From NCBI GenBank assembly GCA_024635735.1, contig JAGXII010000138.1, positions 1 through 14,895 of the forward strand: a stretch of DNA of 14,895 bases, given 5' to 3'. A program made the translations under genes and the position numbers. Source of the stretch: Christiangramia sp. (GTDB lineage: Bacteria > Bacteroidota > Bacteroidia > Flavobacteriales > Flavobacteriaceae). Positions 6,778 through 13,509 of the stretch are shown one piece after another; within the stretch, counting starts at the first letter, position 1; each line of letters begins with the position of its first letter. Below the pieces are notes generated by a model that saw only the letters and a list, made by a program, of their open reading frames with translations, did not search any database and was not told the origin of the DNA.

Positions 6778-7194
6778 TTAACTACCACTGCACTTATCGC
6801 AAATTCCCTTAATAACCAGATTCATATCTTCAGTGATGAAACCATCCGGTAAACTTATATGTGGAATTTTATGATCGGTTAGACAGCTGGTTTTATTGCA
6901 GGAAGTACAGTGAAAATGGAGGTGCAGGTCCTGAGAAGGACCATTCTTTATAGCATTTTCATCCAGGGCATATTTTGCCACTCCCGTACCATCATCTATT
7001 TGATGGACCAAACCTTTTTTTTCAAAGGTTTTGATGGTTCTGTACAAAGTGGTCCTTTCAGATTTATCAAAAATCGATTCAATATCGGTTAATGCCATTG
7101 CGATATTGTTCTTACCGAGAAACTTATAAATAAGTATCCTCATTGCGGTAGGACGCACCTGGTGACTCTTTAAAACCTGTTCAATTTCATTCAT
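6778..7194 (-). CDS. Fur-family metal-responsive transcriptional regulator
   Basis: A 138-residue regulator of the Fur/Zur/PerR family, normal length. Residues 1-80 are the winged helix (VRPTAMRILIYKFL, then SERTTLYRTIKTFEKKGLVH as the recognition region). Residues 88-135 are the metal/dimer domain with HLHFHC at 91-96, the structural zinc cysteines C96-x2-C99 and C132-x2-C135, and an extra Cys104. It should repress target genes when its metal is bound. Its gene is immediately upstream of a P1B-4 efflux ATPase on the same strand. Because efflux pumps must be induced by excess metal, this gene may be acting as a PerR-like or metal-released regulator of the pump. Whether it senses Fe, Zn, Co or peroxide is not decided by the sequence. 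Confidence 0.9.
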   Translation of the reverse strand: MNEIEQVLKSHQVRPTAMRILIYKFLGKNNIAMALTDIESIFDKSERTTLYRTIKTFEKKGLVHQIDDGTGVAKYALDENAIKNGPSQDLHLHFHCTSCNKTSCLTDHKIPHISLPDGFITEDMNLVIKGICDKCSGS

Positions 7195-7215
7195 GAGCCG
7201 AGATCAACTGAATAG

Positions 7216-7223
7216 CAAATTTA
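7216..7223 (-). promoter_or_regulatory. -7 promoter element of the Fur-family/ATPase unit
   Basis: On the minus strand TAAATTTG followed by C (7223 to 7216) is an exact match to TAnnTTTG and lies 21 bp upstream of the ATG at 7194. No clear TTTG -33 element is visible. A short TTTAG...CTAAA inverted repeat (7220-7239) overlaps it and might be a regulator site. Confidence 0.55.
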
Positions 7224-7280
7224 GGACTTAAATGCTAAAATATTGAAACCCTGGCGAAAATACTACGTATATATAAAAGG

Positions 7281-7478
7281 TTATCCTGAGCAGCATTTGC
7301 AAATCGATAAGCTTTCCAACTGCAAATTTTCCTGTGCTTTGGATAGGGCAAGCGTAGCATTTGGAAAAATTCCCAGATAAATCCTTTCCAAAACGTCGGG
7401 GAGATCTTTGCAATCATCCCTATGAATCCTGATTACCCCCAGGGCATCCGGATGCTTGGCAGAATAGTAAAATTTCAT
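7281..7478 (-). CDS. Small Cys/His-rich protein, Ada-zinc-domain-like pattern
   Basis: A 65-residue protein from ATG 7478 (MKFYYSAKHPDALG...). The frame continues 15 codons further upstream, but that part (MNRIICQFGIILNCG) does not look like a conserved start. Notable features are IHRDDCKDLP (His and Cys), YLGIFPNATLALSKA and a terminal ICKCCSG. The spacing 'His-x3-Cys-x2-Leu-Pro ... phenylalanine-x-N/S-A-x-x-A-L ... C-x-C-C' recalls small flavobacterial proteins of unknown function and the zinc-binding N-domain of Ada (Cys-x3-Cys ... Cys-x2-Cys). The protein may bind a metal ion. It ends 57 bp beyond the Fur-family promoter on the same strand, so it could sit upstream in that unit. No function is assigned; the reality of the gene is supported by the motif rather than by length. 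Confidence 0.55.
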   Translation of the reverse strand: MKFYYSAKHPDALGVIRIHRDDCKDLPDVLERIYLGIFPNATLALSKAQENLQLESLSICKCCSG

Positions 7479-7869
7479 GCCGCAATTTAGAATGATCCCG
7501 AACTGGCAAATAATCCGATTCAATAACTTTTTGATGTTATCACCCTAATTATGTTAAAAAATATATTCTTATTAAGAATACTTTAACTTTTAAAAGGTGC
7601 CTGGTTATTTCTCCCTTAGGAACTATACTTAAGAACAAGATATACCGATAGAAGGATGCTAATTGTCAACCAGATAAACTGAAATATTTTATAATAACTC
7701 TTAATCATCGTATTAGATTTTTAAAAGCAGACAAAGCAAAAGATAGGGGGCGACTTAATAGGGGTAAATTAAGAAAAACATATTCTCCCAAAAAAAAGGG
7801 TTTTCCCCCATTAATGAATACACGCAAAAGTATATAGAATAAAACAAAACTAGGAGCTGAGTGTTTATT
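7479..7869. other. AT-rich intergenic region with one candidate micro-ORF
   Basis: About 390 bp between the small Cys-rich gene and the duplicated receptor-gene tail. Besides the 30-codon frame at 7616-7708 it holds a minus-strand GGGGGAAAACCC followed by eight T (7788-7808), a possible weak terminator, and stretches of simple A/T. No RNA gene or riboswitch fold was recognised. Confidence 0.4.
7616..7708 (-). CDS. Candidate 30-residue single-pass membrane peptide
   Basis: ATG at 7708 to TAA at 7616-7618 encodes 30 residues: MIKSYYKIFQ, then a hydrophobic segment FIWLTISILLSVYLVL (about residues 11-26), then KYSS. The layout (short cationic N-terminus, one membrane helix, short polar tail) is that of real bacterial small membrane proteins, and similar Lys/Tyr-Phe-Trp patterned short peptides are common in Flavobacteriaceae. 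There is no Shine-Dalgarno sequence, which is normal for the group. A near-consensus -7 element (TATCTTTT) lies about 36 bp upstream. It could still be chance in AT-rich DNA. Confidence 0.35.
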   Translation of the reverse strand: MIKSYYKIFQFIWLTISILLSVYLVLKYSS

Positions 7870-7997
7870 AAAATCCCGGCATCAATAATACCGGGATTTC
7901 AGATGATAGTTGTATTGGAAGAATGAACCTGTTTATTTACCACCGGCCCTGTTCAATTCTTCCAGTTGGGACTGGCGGATTTCATTTTCAGGTTTTT
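7870..7997. repeat. 128-bp direct repeat, left copy
   Basis: Aligns without gaps to 9506-9633 (offset 1636) with only about six differences, four of them in the hairpin loop; 7901-7989 is identical. The repeat contains the receptor-gene terminator hairpin, a 3' untranslated stretch and the last codons of the receptor gene. The two copies flank the amidohydrolase gene. Confidence 0.92.
7872..7898 (-). terminator. Terminator hairpin (left duplicated copy)
   Basis: Read on the minus strand, AATCCCGG pairs with CCGGGATT and is followed by TTAATA. The T tract is weaker than in the right-hand copy. It would now end transcripts of the amidohydrolase gene. Confidence 0.65.
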
Positions 7998-8001
7998 GCT
8001 C
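7933..8001 (-). pseudogene. Duplicated C-terminal remnant of the beta-barrel receptor gene
   Basis: On the minus strand this reads SEEQ followed by KPENEIRQSQLEELNRAGGK and a stop at 7933-7935, the same C-terminus and stop as the intact receptor gene (SREKPENEIRQS... stop 9569-9571). Upstream of the remnant the frame stays open (LGLSTCWPK...) but no longer resembles the receptor and has no start. It lies directly behind the amidohydrolase stop at 8064. It is best read as the tail of a second receptor copy or of a recombination junction, not as an expressed gene. Confidence 0.75.
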
Positions 8002-8063
8002 CTCTGATTTAGGCCAGCATGTGCTTAAACCAAGCTTACTAAAAAAGACTCCATAAGGTGCTG

Positions 8064-9431
8064 TTAATTTTCTAAAAGAGTCTCAGGATAATAAAATTGT
8101 CCTTTAAAAATGACTTTTTCAATGGTAAGTGTATTCTCGATATCTTTCAGAGGATTCTTTTTCAGAATAACAAAATTGGCCTCCATTCCTGTTGTGAAAT
8201 AATAAGTTCCATAAATTTCCTGCAAGTACTGAGCCGGATATATTGTTGCGGCTCTTAAAGCCTCGAGATTAGAAAAACCATGCTTTACCAGATTTTGCAT
8301 CTCCTGATGCAAGGACAAACCAGGAATTAGGAAAGGATTGGGAAAATCGGTGCCGGCCAGCAATTTCACTTTTTGCCGTGCCATTTCCTCTAGAAACACA
8401 TTGCTAAGTTCATCCATTGGGACATTCCCCTCAGCGCTATCTTTCGTTGAAAGCCACCACTTTTTCATGCCGTTATCTAGTCGTTGGAAAGATTCCGTAT
8501 TCATTATTTTTTCTATTCTTTCTTTACTGGAACTGTTTTTCCAAAGAACAGAAGTGGGACAAATCCAAATGTTATTTGCCTTTATTTCACGAACCAAATC
8601 CTTTACTTTAGAAGCATCCGGATCTTTACACAATTCCGTTCCATAGTAAGCATAGTCGTCTGGAGCATCAATCTTCTTTATTTCTGAAGTGGTTACAAAA
8701 GGGCTAAAATTCTTCAGATGTTCGAAAGAAGGAGAGTGCTTATTAAAAACCTGTTTCACATCAGGCTCGGAAAGCAGCTTTAGCGGGATATGAGCAGCAA
8801 CTCTGATATTATATTTCTCAGCGGCTTTTAAAAATGCAAAATATACATCTTCAGGTAGTCTTTCATAAAGTTTAATTAAGTCATACCCCTGAGATTTCTG
8901 CATTCTAACAATGGAATCTACTTTGCTCACCTCATCTGTCACGGGACCGTCGTGGGATTTTCCCCAAAGTGGCGGCGTCCCGTCTATCAAAGGACCTGCT
9001 ACTTTTAGCTCGGGCCCTACTAGCAGACCTTTTGAAATACTGTCTCTCCATGTTAGAAGACCTTTGTTCCCTGCCATGACTCGAATTCGGGTGACACCAT
9101 ATCCAAGAAAATCTTTCAGATATCGTTTATAGTAAGGGTTCTTTGGTTGCAGATGTGCATGCATTTCAGAAAAAGAGGGCATCAAATATTTCCTGTGGCC
9201 ATCTATGACAAGTGAATCTGCCAGTTGATAATCATCGAATTCTTCCTCAGAAATTAATTTTAAAATCTTACCGTTTCTCAGCAGGACTATTTTATCAGTC
9301 TGCACCTGCTCATCCTGGAGGGTGATAATCCTAAAATTCACAAGAGCCTTAATCGGGCTGGGATGACGTTCATATGCTTTCGCTGAAAGGCAAATAGTTA
9401 AAATGAGGATTTTGCAAAAAAAAGTATTCAT
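8064..9431 (-). CDS. Secreted metal-dependent amidohydrolase
   Basis: A 455-residue amidohydrolase-superfamily enzyme with a signal peptide (residues 1-19, cleavage near AKA-Y), so it should act in the periplasm. All binuclear-site ligands are visible: HAH at 91-93, Lys187 (LIKLYE, the lysine that is normally carboxylated), His214 (AAHIP), His238 (FEHLKN) and Asp362 (LAGTDFP). The N- and C-terminal beta-sandwich that surrounds the barrel is present (20-80 and 415-447). The family includes imidazolonepropionase-like and prolidase-like hydrolases acting on C-N bonds; the substrate cannot be named. The ATG at 9431 is the natural start. It lies between two 128-bp direct repeats derived from the receptor-gene tail, and shares ATTGATTGAT just before its start with the receptor leader (9430-9439 and 12024-12033). 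Confidence 0.88.
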   Translation of the reverse strand: MNTFFCKILILTICLSAKAYERHPSPIKALVNFRIITLQDEQVQTDKIVLLRNGKILKLISEEEFDDYQLADSLVIDGHRKYLMPSFSEMHAHLQPKNPYYKRYLKDFLGYGVTRIRVMAGNKGLLTWRDSISKGLLVGPELKVAGPLIDGTPPLWGKSHDGPVTDEVSKVDSIVRMQKSQGYDLIKLYERLPEDVYFAFLKAAEKYNIRVAAHIPLKLLSEPDVKQVFNKHSPSFEHLKNFSPFVTTSEIKKIDAPDDYAYYGTELCKDPDASKVKDLVREIKANNIWICPTSVLWKNSSSKERIEKIMNTESFQRLDNGMKKWWLSTKDSAEGNVPMDELSNVFLEEMARQKVKLLAGTDFPNPFLIPGLSLHQEMQNLVKHGFSNLEALRAATIYPAQYLQEIYGTYYFTTGMEANFVILKKNPLKDIENTLTIEKVIFKGQFYYPETLLEN

Positions 9432-9503
9432 TGATTGATTTTAGAGTTTTGATGTATTGTAAGGACTCTATCTAAAACTGATAATTACAAAAGTTACTTT
9501 CCT

Positions 9504-9534
9504 AAAAAATCCCGGCATCGAAGACACCGGGATT
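9504..9534 (-). terminator. Terminator of the beta-barrel receptor gene
   Basis: On the minus strand AATCCCGGTGTC closes over a short TTC loop onto GATGCCGGGATT and is followed by TTTTTTAGG. The stem is G/C-rich and the T run is good. It lies 35 bp after the receptor stop. Confidence 0.88.
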
Positions 9535-9633
9535 CCAGATGATAGTTGTATTGGAAGAATGAACCTGTTTATTTACCACCGGCCCTGTTCAATTCTTCCA
9601 GTTGGGACTGGCGGATTTCATTTTCCGGTTTTT
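9506..9633. repeat. 128-bp direct repeat, right copy (receptor 3' end and terminator)
   Basis: This is the source-like copy: it comprises the last 21 sense codons and the stop of the intact receptor gene, the 3' untranslated stretch and its terminator hairpin. Similarity to 7870-7997 stops at the boundary where the receptor's last beta-strand begins. Confidence 0.92.
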
Positions 9634-12004
9634 CTCTGCTCAAATTATACCTTAGATTAAGACTGATGGTTCGATTACCCATGTACTGGTCTACAAAAGT
9701 GGTATTCCCGTTTACATTGGACGCACCCGTTACCTGCATGGTCTTGAAAATATCATCAGCACTAAGCGTAACATTCAATCTATCATCCAAAAAGCTTTTC
9801 TTAATTCCGAGATCAATTCCATAGCGGCTTTCAATTCTGTAAAGGTTATAAACTACCGGACCTTGGTAACGTGCATTCAACTCCACACTAAGATCCAAGG
9901 GGAGATTGAATCGCTGCGTACTCTGCAACATATAGAAAAACTGTTTGTTCTCAACACTGGTATTGCTTACGTTAATATTATAGCGCTGGTCTGATAAAAC
10001 TACCGTATTGGTCATGTTCCATTCAGGAATAATCTTGAAAGGCGCTACGATGGTAGCCGTAAAACTCTTATAACTCTCGCTATTTCTAATGGCAAATGCA
10101 GTCTCATTAGTTTCAGGATCCTGGATAGGCACCTCTCCAATAAAATTCTCTGCCACATCATAACCCAGCATCAGGTTATATTTTTTGAAAAAGGTTTGAG
10201 TTACCTGAAAGGAATTATTGATCTGCGGGTTTAGATCTGGATTACCACTTACGTAAGTGTATGGATCTATATAGAAAATGAAAGGATTCAGGCGCTCATA
10301 ATCGGGACGCAGGATTCTTCTGTTAAAAGCATAATTCACTTTATAGTTATCGCTCACATTCTGATCTATACTTACCGAAGGAAAAAACTCAAGGTATTTC
10401 CTGTTTTTAGTCTCATTCATGGTAACCGAAACTCCTTTAGCCACAGTTTCCTCTGCACGCAATCCGGCATTGAAACTCCAGGTCTCATTCAATTTACTGC
10501 TAAAGCTTGCATAAGCCGCATAAATATTCTCCTCATAGCGAAACTGATTACTTCTGGAAGGATCCAGGCTTCTGCCTCCCTCTTCTTCGATGAAAAAATT
10601 AAGATCACTGTCAGAAACCACATCACTCGCCTTTAATCCCATTTCCAGATGTGAAAATTCTGATAACGGCATACTAAAGTCTAAACGGGCAGAAAGAATC
10701 TTATAATCTGAAACGCTATTGCTAAAAAGCAGCTCATTTCTTATTTCGTCAGATTGCTGAGAAATATACGTATTATCAAAGCTGGAATTCGATTCTTTAT
10801 TTAAAGCCACATAATCTAAATTGGCCTTCAGGCTGGTACCGGTGGTATCCAGTTTTCCTTCATAGTGCACATTTAATCTTCCATTTCCAAATTTCTCACG
10901 AATGTTATTCAGGGCTACGATATCTGTATTTTCGTCATTTAAATAATCCTCTACCACCCCCGCAGAGTTCCAGTCGTTATTCAAATCCTGATAAGAAAGA
11001 TCGGCCATTATCCCTATCGTATTGTTTTCGTCAATAGAAAAATCGGTTCCAAGTCTAAGGGATGGAGAAAGCTTTTGTCTGCTGTCTTTCGCATTCTGGG
11101 CAAGAAAAGCCGACTTTTCACCGTCAAGTACAAAGCCACGGGTCATATATTGATCCCTGTATCTACCGCTCCTTCTAAGATCGGCATTGAAAAATGAATT
11201 CCATTTGCCTTTTTTATAACTAAGATTCACCCCTGCATTATAGCCTATGATCTGGTTATACTCATAGCCGGCATTTACACTACCGTTAAGTCCGCTAAGC
11301 GTGTTTTTCTTAAGGTGAATGTTAAGTATTCCCGCACTTCCTTCAGCATCATACTTCGCAGAAGGATTGGTAATCACCTCTATGCTTTCGATATTTTCAG
11401 CCGACATACCTTCCAGAAGAGTTTTTAATTCTTCGCTGGAAAGATAAGTTAGCCGGTCGTCTATCATAATAGAAACACCGTCCTTACCATTCAGTTTAAA
11501 ATTGCCATCCTGGTCTACAAGAACGCCCGGTGCACGGGACAACACTTCAAATGCAGTACTACCCGCCGCCAGGGCAGTTCCTTCCACTCGTACATTAAGG
11601 TTTCCGCCTTTCATTTCCACCTTTGGTCTCCAGGTCTCGATCATTACCTCGTTAAGCATGGTAGATTCTTCTTTTATAGTAACAGCCCCAAAATCCCGGC
11701 TATTGTTGGACTCCTCTATTTTAAACCTAATACTAAATGTTGAGGAATATCCAATTGCGCTAAATCTGAGAAAGTAATCGCCGGGTTTGGGTGCCTTAAT
11801 TTTAAAATTTCCATCCATATCGGTTGTAGAACCGGTTACTACGGTAGAATCGGGTAACTTCATTACCGCCACTGTTGCGAAAGGAACAGTAACCTCCTCC
11901 TGATCGAGAAGGCTACCTTTTAAAATCCCTTCCTGGGCTAAAGCAAATTGACTAAGTAAAAAACTTAGTAAAAACAGATTGATTTTTAAATACAACTTCA
12001 TCAT
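9569..12004 (-). CDS. TonB-dependent-receptor-like outer membrane beta-barrel protein
   Basis: An 811-residue outer-membrane protein. Residues 1-23 are a signal peptide (FLLSFLLSQFALA|QEG). About 26-110 form a carboxypeptidase-regulatory-like beta-sandwich (GNFKIKAPKPGDYFLRFSAIGYSS). About 140-245 are a plug domain (STAFEVLSRAPGVLVDQDG, then IESIEVITNPSAKYDAEGSAGILNI). The rest is a 22-strand-type barrel of the OMP_b-brl_3 class, with the last strand near NRTISLNLRYNLS and a 20-residue soluble tail. Such proteins take up or sense ligands at the cell surface, but the ligand is unknown. No SusD partner is nearby, so a polysaccharide-utilisation role is not supported. The ATG at 12004 is chosen (ATG ATG; 12001 equally possible). 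The frame extends 51 codons further upstream but that part has no signal-peptide character. It is divergent from a LytS/LytTR pair. Confidence 0.92.
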   Translation of the reverse strand: MMKLYLKINLFLLSFLLSQFALAQEGILKGSLLDQEEVTVPFATVAVMKLPDSTVVTGSTTDMDGNFKIKAPKPGDYFLRFSAIGYSSTFSIRFKIEESNNSRDFGAVTIKEESTMLNEVMIETWRPKVEMKGGNLNVRVEGTALAAGSTAFEVLSRAPGVLVDQDGNFKLNGKDGVSIMIDDRLTYLSSEELKTLLEGMSAENIESIEVITNPSAKYDAEGSAGILNIHLKKNTLSGLNGSVNAGYEYNQIIGYNAGVNLSYKKGKWNSFFNADLRRSGRYRDQYMTRGFVLDGEKSAFLAQNAKDSRQKLSPSLRLGTDFSIDENNTIGIMADLSYQDLNNDWNSAGVVEDYLNDENTDIVALNNIREKFGNGRLNVHYEGKLDTTGTSLKANLDYVALNKESNSSFDNTYISQQSDEIRNELLFSNSVSDYKILSARLDFSMPLSEFSHLEMGLKASDVVSDSDLNFFIEEEGGRSLDPSRSNQFRYEENIYAAYASFSSKLNETWSFNAGLRAEETVAKGVSVTMNETKNRKYLEFFPSVSIDQNVSDNYKVNYAFNRRILRPDYERLNPFIFYIDPYTYVSGNPDLNPQINNSFQVTQTFFKKYNLMLGYDVAENFIGEVPIQDPETNETAFAIRNSESYKSFTATIVAPFKIIPEWNMTNTVVLSDQRYNINVSNTSVENKQFFYMLQSTQRFNLPLDLSVELNARYQGPVVYNLYRIESRYGIDLGIKKSFLDDRLNVTLSADDIFKTMQVTGASNVNGNTTFVDQYMGNRTISLNLRYNLSREKPENEIRQSQLEELNRAGGK

Positions 12005-12390
12005 GTTCGTTTTTTGATTAATAATTGATTGATGACACAAATATGAAGCGACTGGCGGCTTCAGGAAACCGAAAAAAGATGAAACGGGAAGTAAGCTGGA
12101 TGAAAATGGATAAGAGAAAGATGAAATGGAAAAGGAATTCCTGAAAATTGACAACATTGCTATTATAAATATCAGGGCTAATGAAAAGTAGAATACCAGG
12201 AGGAAAATGAATTTATTTTATAATTTATGTATATCCGTTTTTAGTCATAATAGTTATCTCGTCACCCTGAATTTATTTCAGGGTCTCATTATATAATGAG
12301 GATTTATAGTATTTTAAGATTCTGAAACAAGTTTAGAATGACGCACTTTATTAAATTATAATACTTTAAGGACAATCAATATAATTTTAC
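12005..12390. other. Divergent control region between receptor and histidine kinase
   Basis: This 386-bp gap must hold promoters in both directions. On the minus strand a near-consensus -7 box CATATTTG (12045 to 12038) lies 33 bp before the receptor start, with TTTC about 20 bp further up. Repeated TTGATT units (12014-12033) lie in the receptor leader. The half nearest the kinase is filled by repeat copy B, so the kinase promoter is either within or left of that repeat. No good TAnnTTTG box was found for the kinase. Confidence 0.45.
12224..12375 (+). repeat. Dispersed stem-loop repeat, copy B (REP/MITE-like)
   Basis: The core 12240-12375 is the reverse complement of copy A; 12224-12269 is identical over 46 bp to copy C (14753-14798). 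It contains CCCTGAA/TTCAGGG (12265-12283), the perfect 16-bp palindrome CTCATTATATAATGAG (12286-12301) and ATTCTGAAAC/GTTTAGAAT (12321-12341). It ends 15 bp before the histidine-kinase ATG, so it forms the immediate upstream region or leader of that gene. Confidence 0.85.
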
Positions 12391-13509
12391 ATGGCAGGAA
12401 AATTAAAAAGCATCAAAGAAGGTATTTCAGATAAGGATTCCATTTCCGCACAAAAGTGGCGTTCCAGGCTTTCCATTCTTTTGGAGAAAACAGGAATTGC
12501 GGCCTTGACCACAGTTATAGTTTTTCTGGTAGTAGTTTATATGAATACCGGAAGTCTGAATATTTTTACCAGGGGAGCTCTTATTGAAATGAGCCTGGCC
12601 TTCTGTTTTCTTCTGGCCCTTTTCTGGTCCCATCGAAAAGTTTCAAATCTCTTTAATAAACATCTAAAGACCCAGAATTCAATTCCAAAAGCGATTTTAG
12701 AGATGCTAACGATTATAATAATTACCCTGGTGATCTATACCATCACTAATTTTATTCCCTTATTATTAATATTTTCGGCTGATGCTATTCTACCGGTAAG
12801 GCTCAGAACGGCGTATATTGTTAGTGCCATTATATCTCTTTTCTTTTATTATTTCGTGGAAAGGGAAAAGAACAAAAAGAAGCTACAGGCAGAAATGCTT
12901 AATTCGGCAAGGCTGCAAAAGGAGAGTTTCCAGGCTCAGCTTGAAGGACTTAAAAACCAGGTGAATCCGCATTTTTTATTCAATAGCCTTAACGTGCTTG
13001 GATCGCTTATCCATAAAGATCAGGATCAGGCTGTTGAATTCACACGGCGACTTTCAGATCTGTACCGCTCATTTTTAGATAACAGCAATGAACCTCTGAT
13101 ACTCCTGGAAAAGGAGCTGGATATTGTAAACTCCTATATATATCTTTTAAAGGTTCGCTTTGGGAAATCTGTAGAGTTTTTTTTCAATATTAAACCTGAG
13201 TCTAAAAAGAAATACCTGCCACCGGGATCTTTGCAAATGCTTATTGAGAATGTCATAAAACATAATGGATCTACTAGTAATAAACCTCTTCTCATTCATA
13301 TAAGCTCTGATAAAGACTTTCTTGAAGTGAAAAACCAATTACAACCACGAAGGGAAAAAGTAAGATCTACCAGAACCGGACTTAAAAATATTGAAAGCAG
13401 ATACCTTTTTCTCACTGATAAGCTTCCGGAATTCACTAAAACTGAAATTGAATTTATTGCTAAACTACCTTTATTAAAAGTCGAGGATTATGAACATAGT
13501 AATCATTGA
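12391..13509 (+). CDS. LytS-type membrane sensor histidine kinase
   Basis: A 372-residue sensor kinase of the LytS/YehU (His_kinase) family. Membrane segments lie at about 35-51, 63-79, 104-129 and 140-156, with little extracytoplasmic sequence, so no separate ligand domain is visible. A coiled linker (157-188) leads to NPHFLFNSLN with the phospho-accepting His194. The N-box is LQMLIENVIKHN (Asn287), and the G-box region is reduced to TGLKNIESRY (from Gly330), as usual for the family. It should phosphorylate the response regulator encoded next to it; the two genes overlap by 20 bp, implying translational coupling. The ATG at 12391 is the only early start, and lies directly behind repeat copy B. 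The divergent receptor gene suggests the pair controls it. Confidence 0.92.
   Translation: MAGKLKSIKEGISDKDSISAQKWRSRLSILLEKTGIAALTTVIVFLVVVYMNTGSLNIFTRGALIEMSLAFCFLLALFWSHRKVSNLFNKHLKTQNSIPKAILEMLTIIIITLVIYTITNFIPLLLIFSADAILPVRLRTAYIVSAIISLFFYYFVEREKNKKKLQAEMLNSARLQKESFQAQLEGLKNQVNPHFLFNSLNVLGSLIHKDQDQAVEFTRRLSDLYRSFLDNSNEPLILLEKELDIVNSYIYLLKVRFGKSVEFFFNIKPESKKKYLPPGSLQMLIENVIKHNGSTSNKPLLIHISSDKDFLEVKNQLQPRREKVRSTRTGLKNIESRYLFLTDKLPEFTKTEIEFIAKLPLLKVEDYEHSNH

Noticed and set aside
7788..7808. GGGGGAAAACCC followed by eight T on the minus strand as a terminator
   Set aside because: A 3-bp stem is too short to call; it is mentioned only as content of the gap.
9546..9824. Plus-strand frame antisense to the receptor C-terminus
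   Set aside because: It is a shadow of the receptor gene and also covers the duplicated terminator region; no independent support.
12005..12157. 51-codon upstream extension of the receptor gene
   Set aside because: The extended N-terminus would bury the clear signal peptide (MMKLYLKINLFLLSF...) inside the protein; the extension is S/F-rich translated leader DNA.
12134..12175. TTGACA near TATAAA upstream of the kinase gene as a sigma-70 type promoter
   Set aside because: Spacing is about 10 bp rather than 17, and this promoter type is not the norm in the Bacteroidota.
12210..12299. Short plus-strand frame after a perfect AGGAGG (ATG at 12208-12210 region) reading into repeat copy B
   Set aside because: Almost the whole frame is repeat sequence, the same peptide fragment appears in copy C in another context, and strong Shine-Dalgarno use is not typical of the Bacteroidota.
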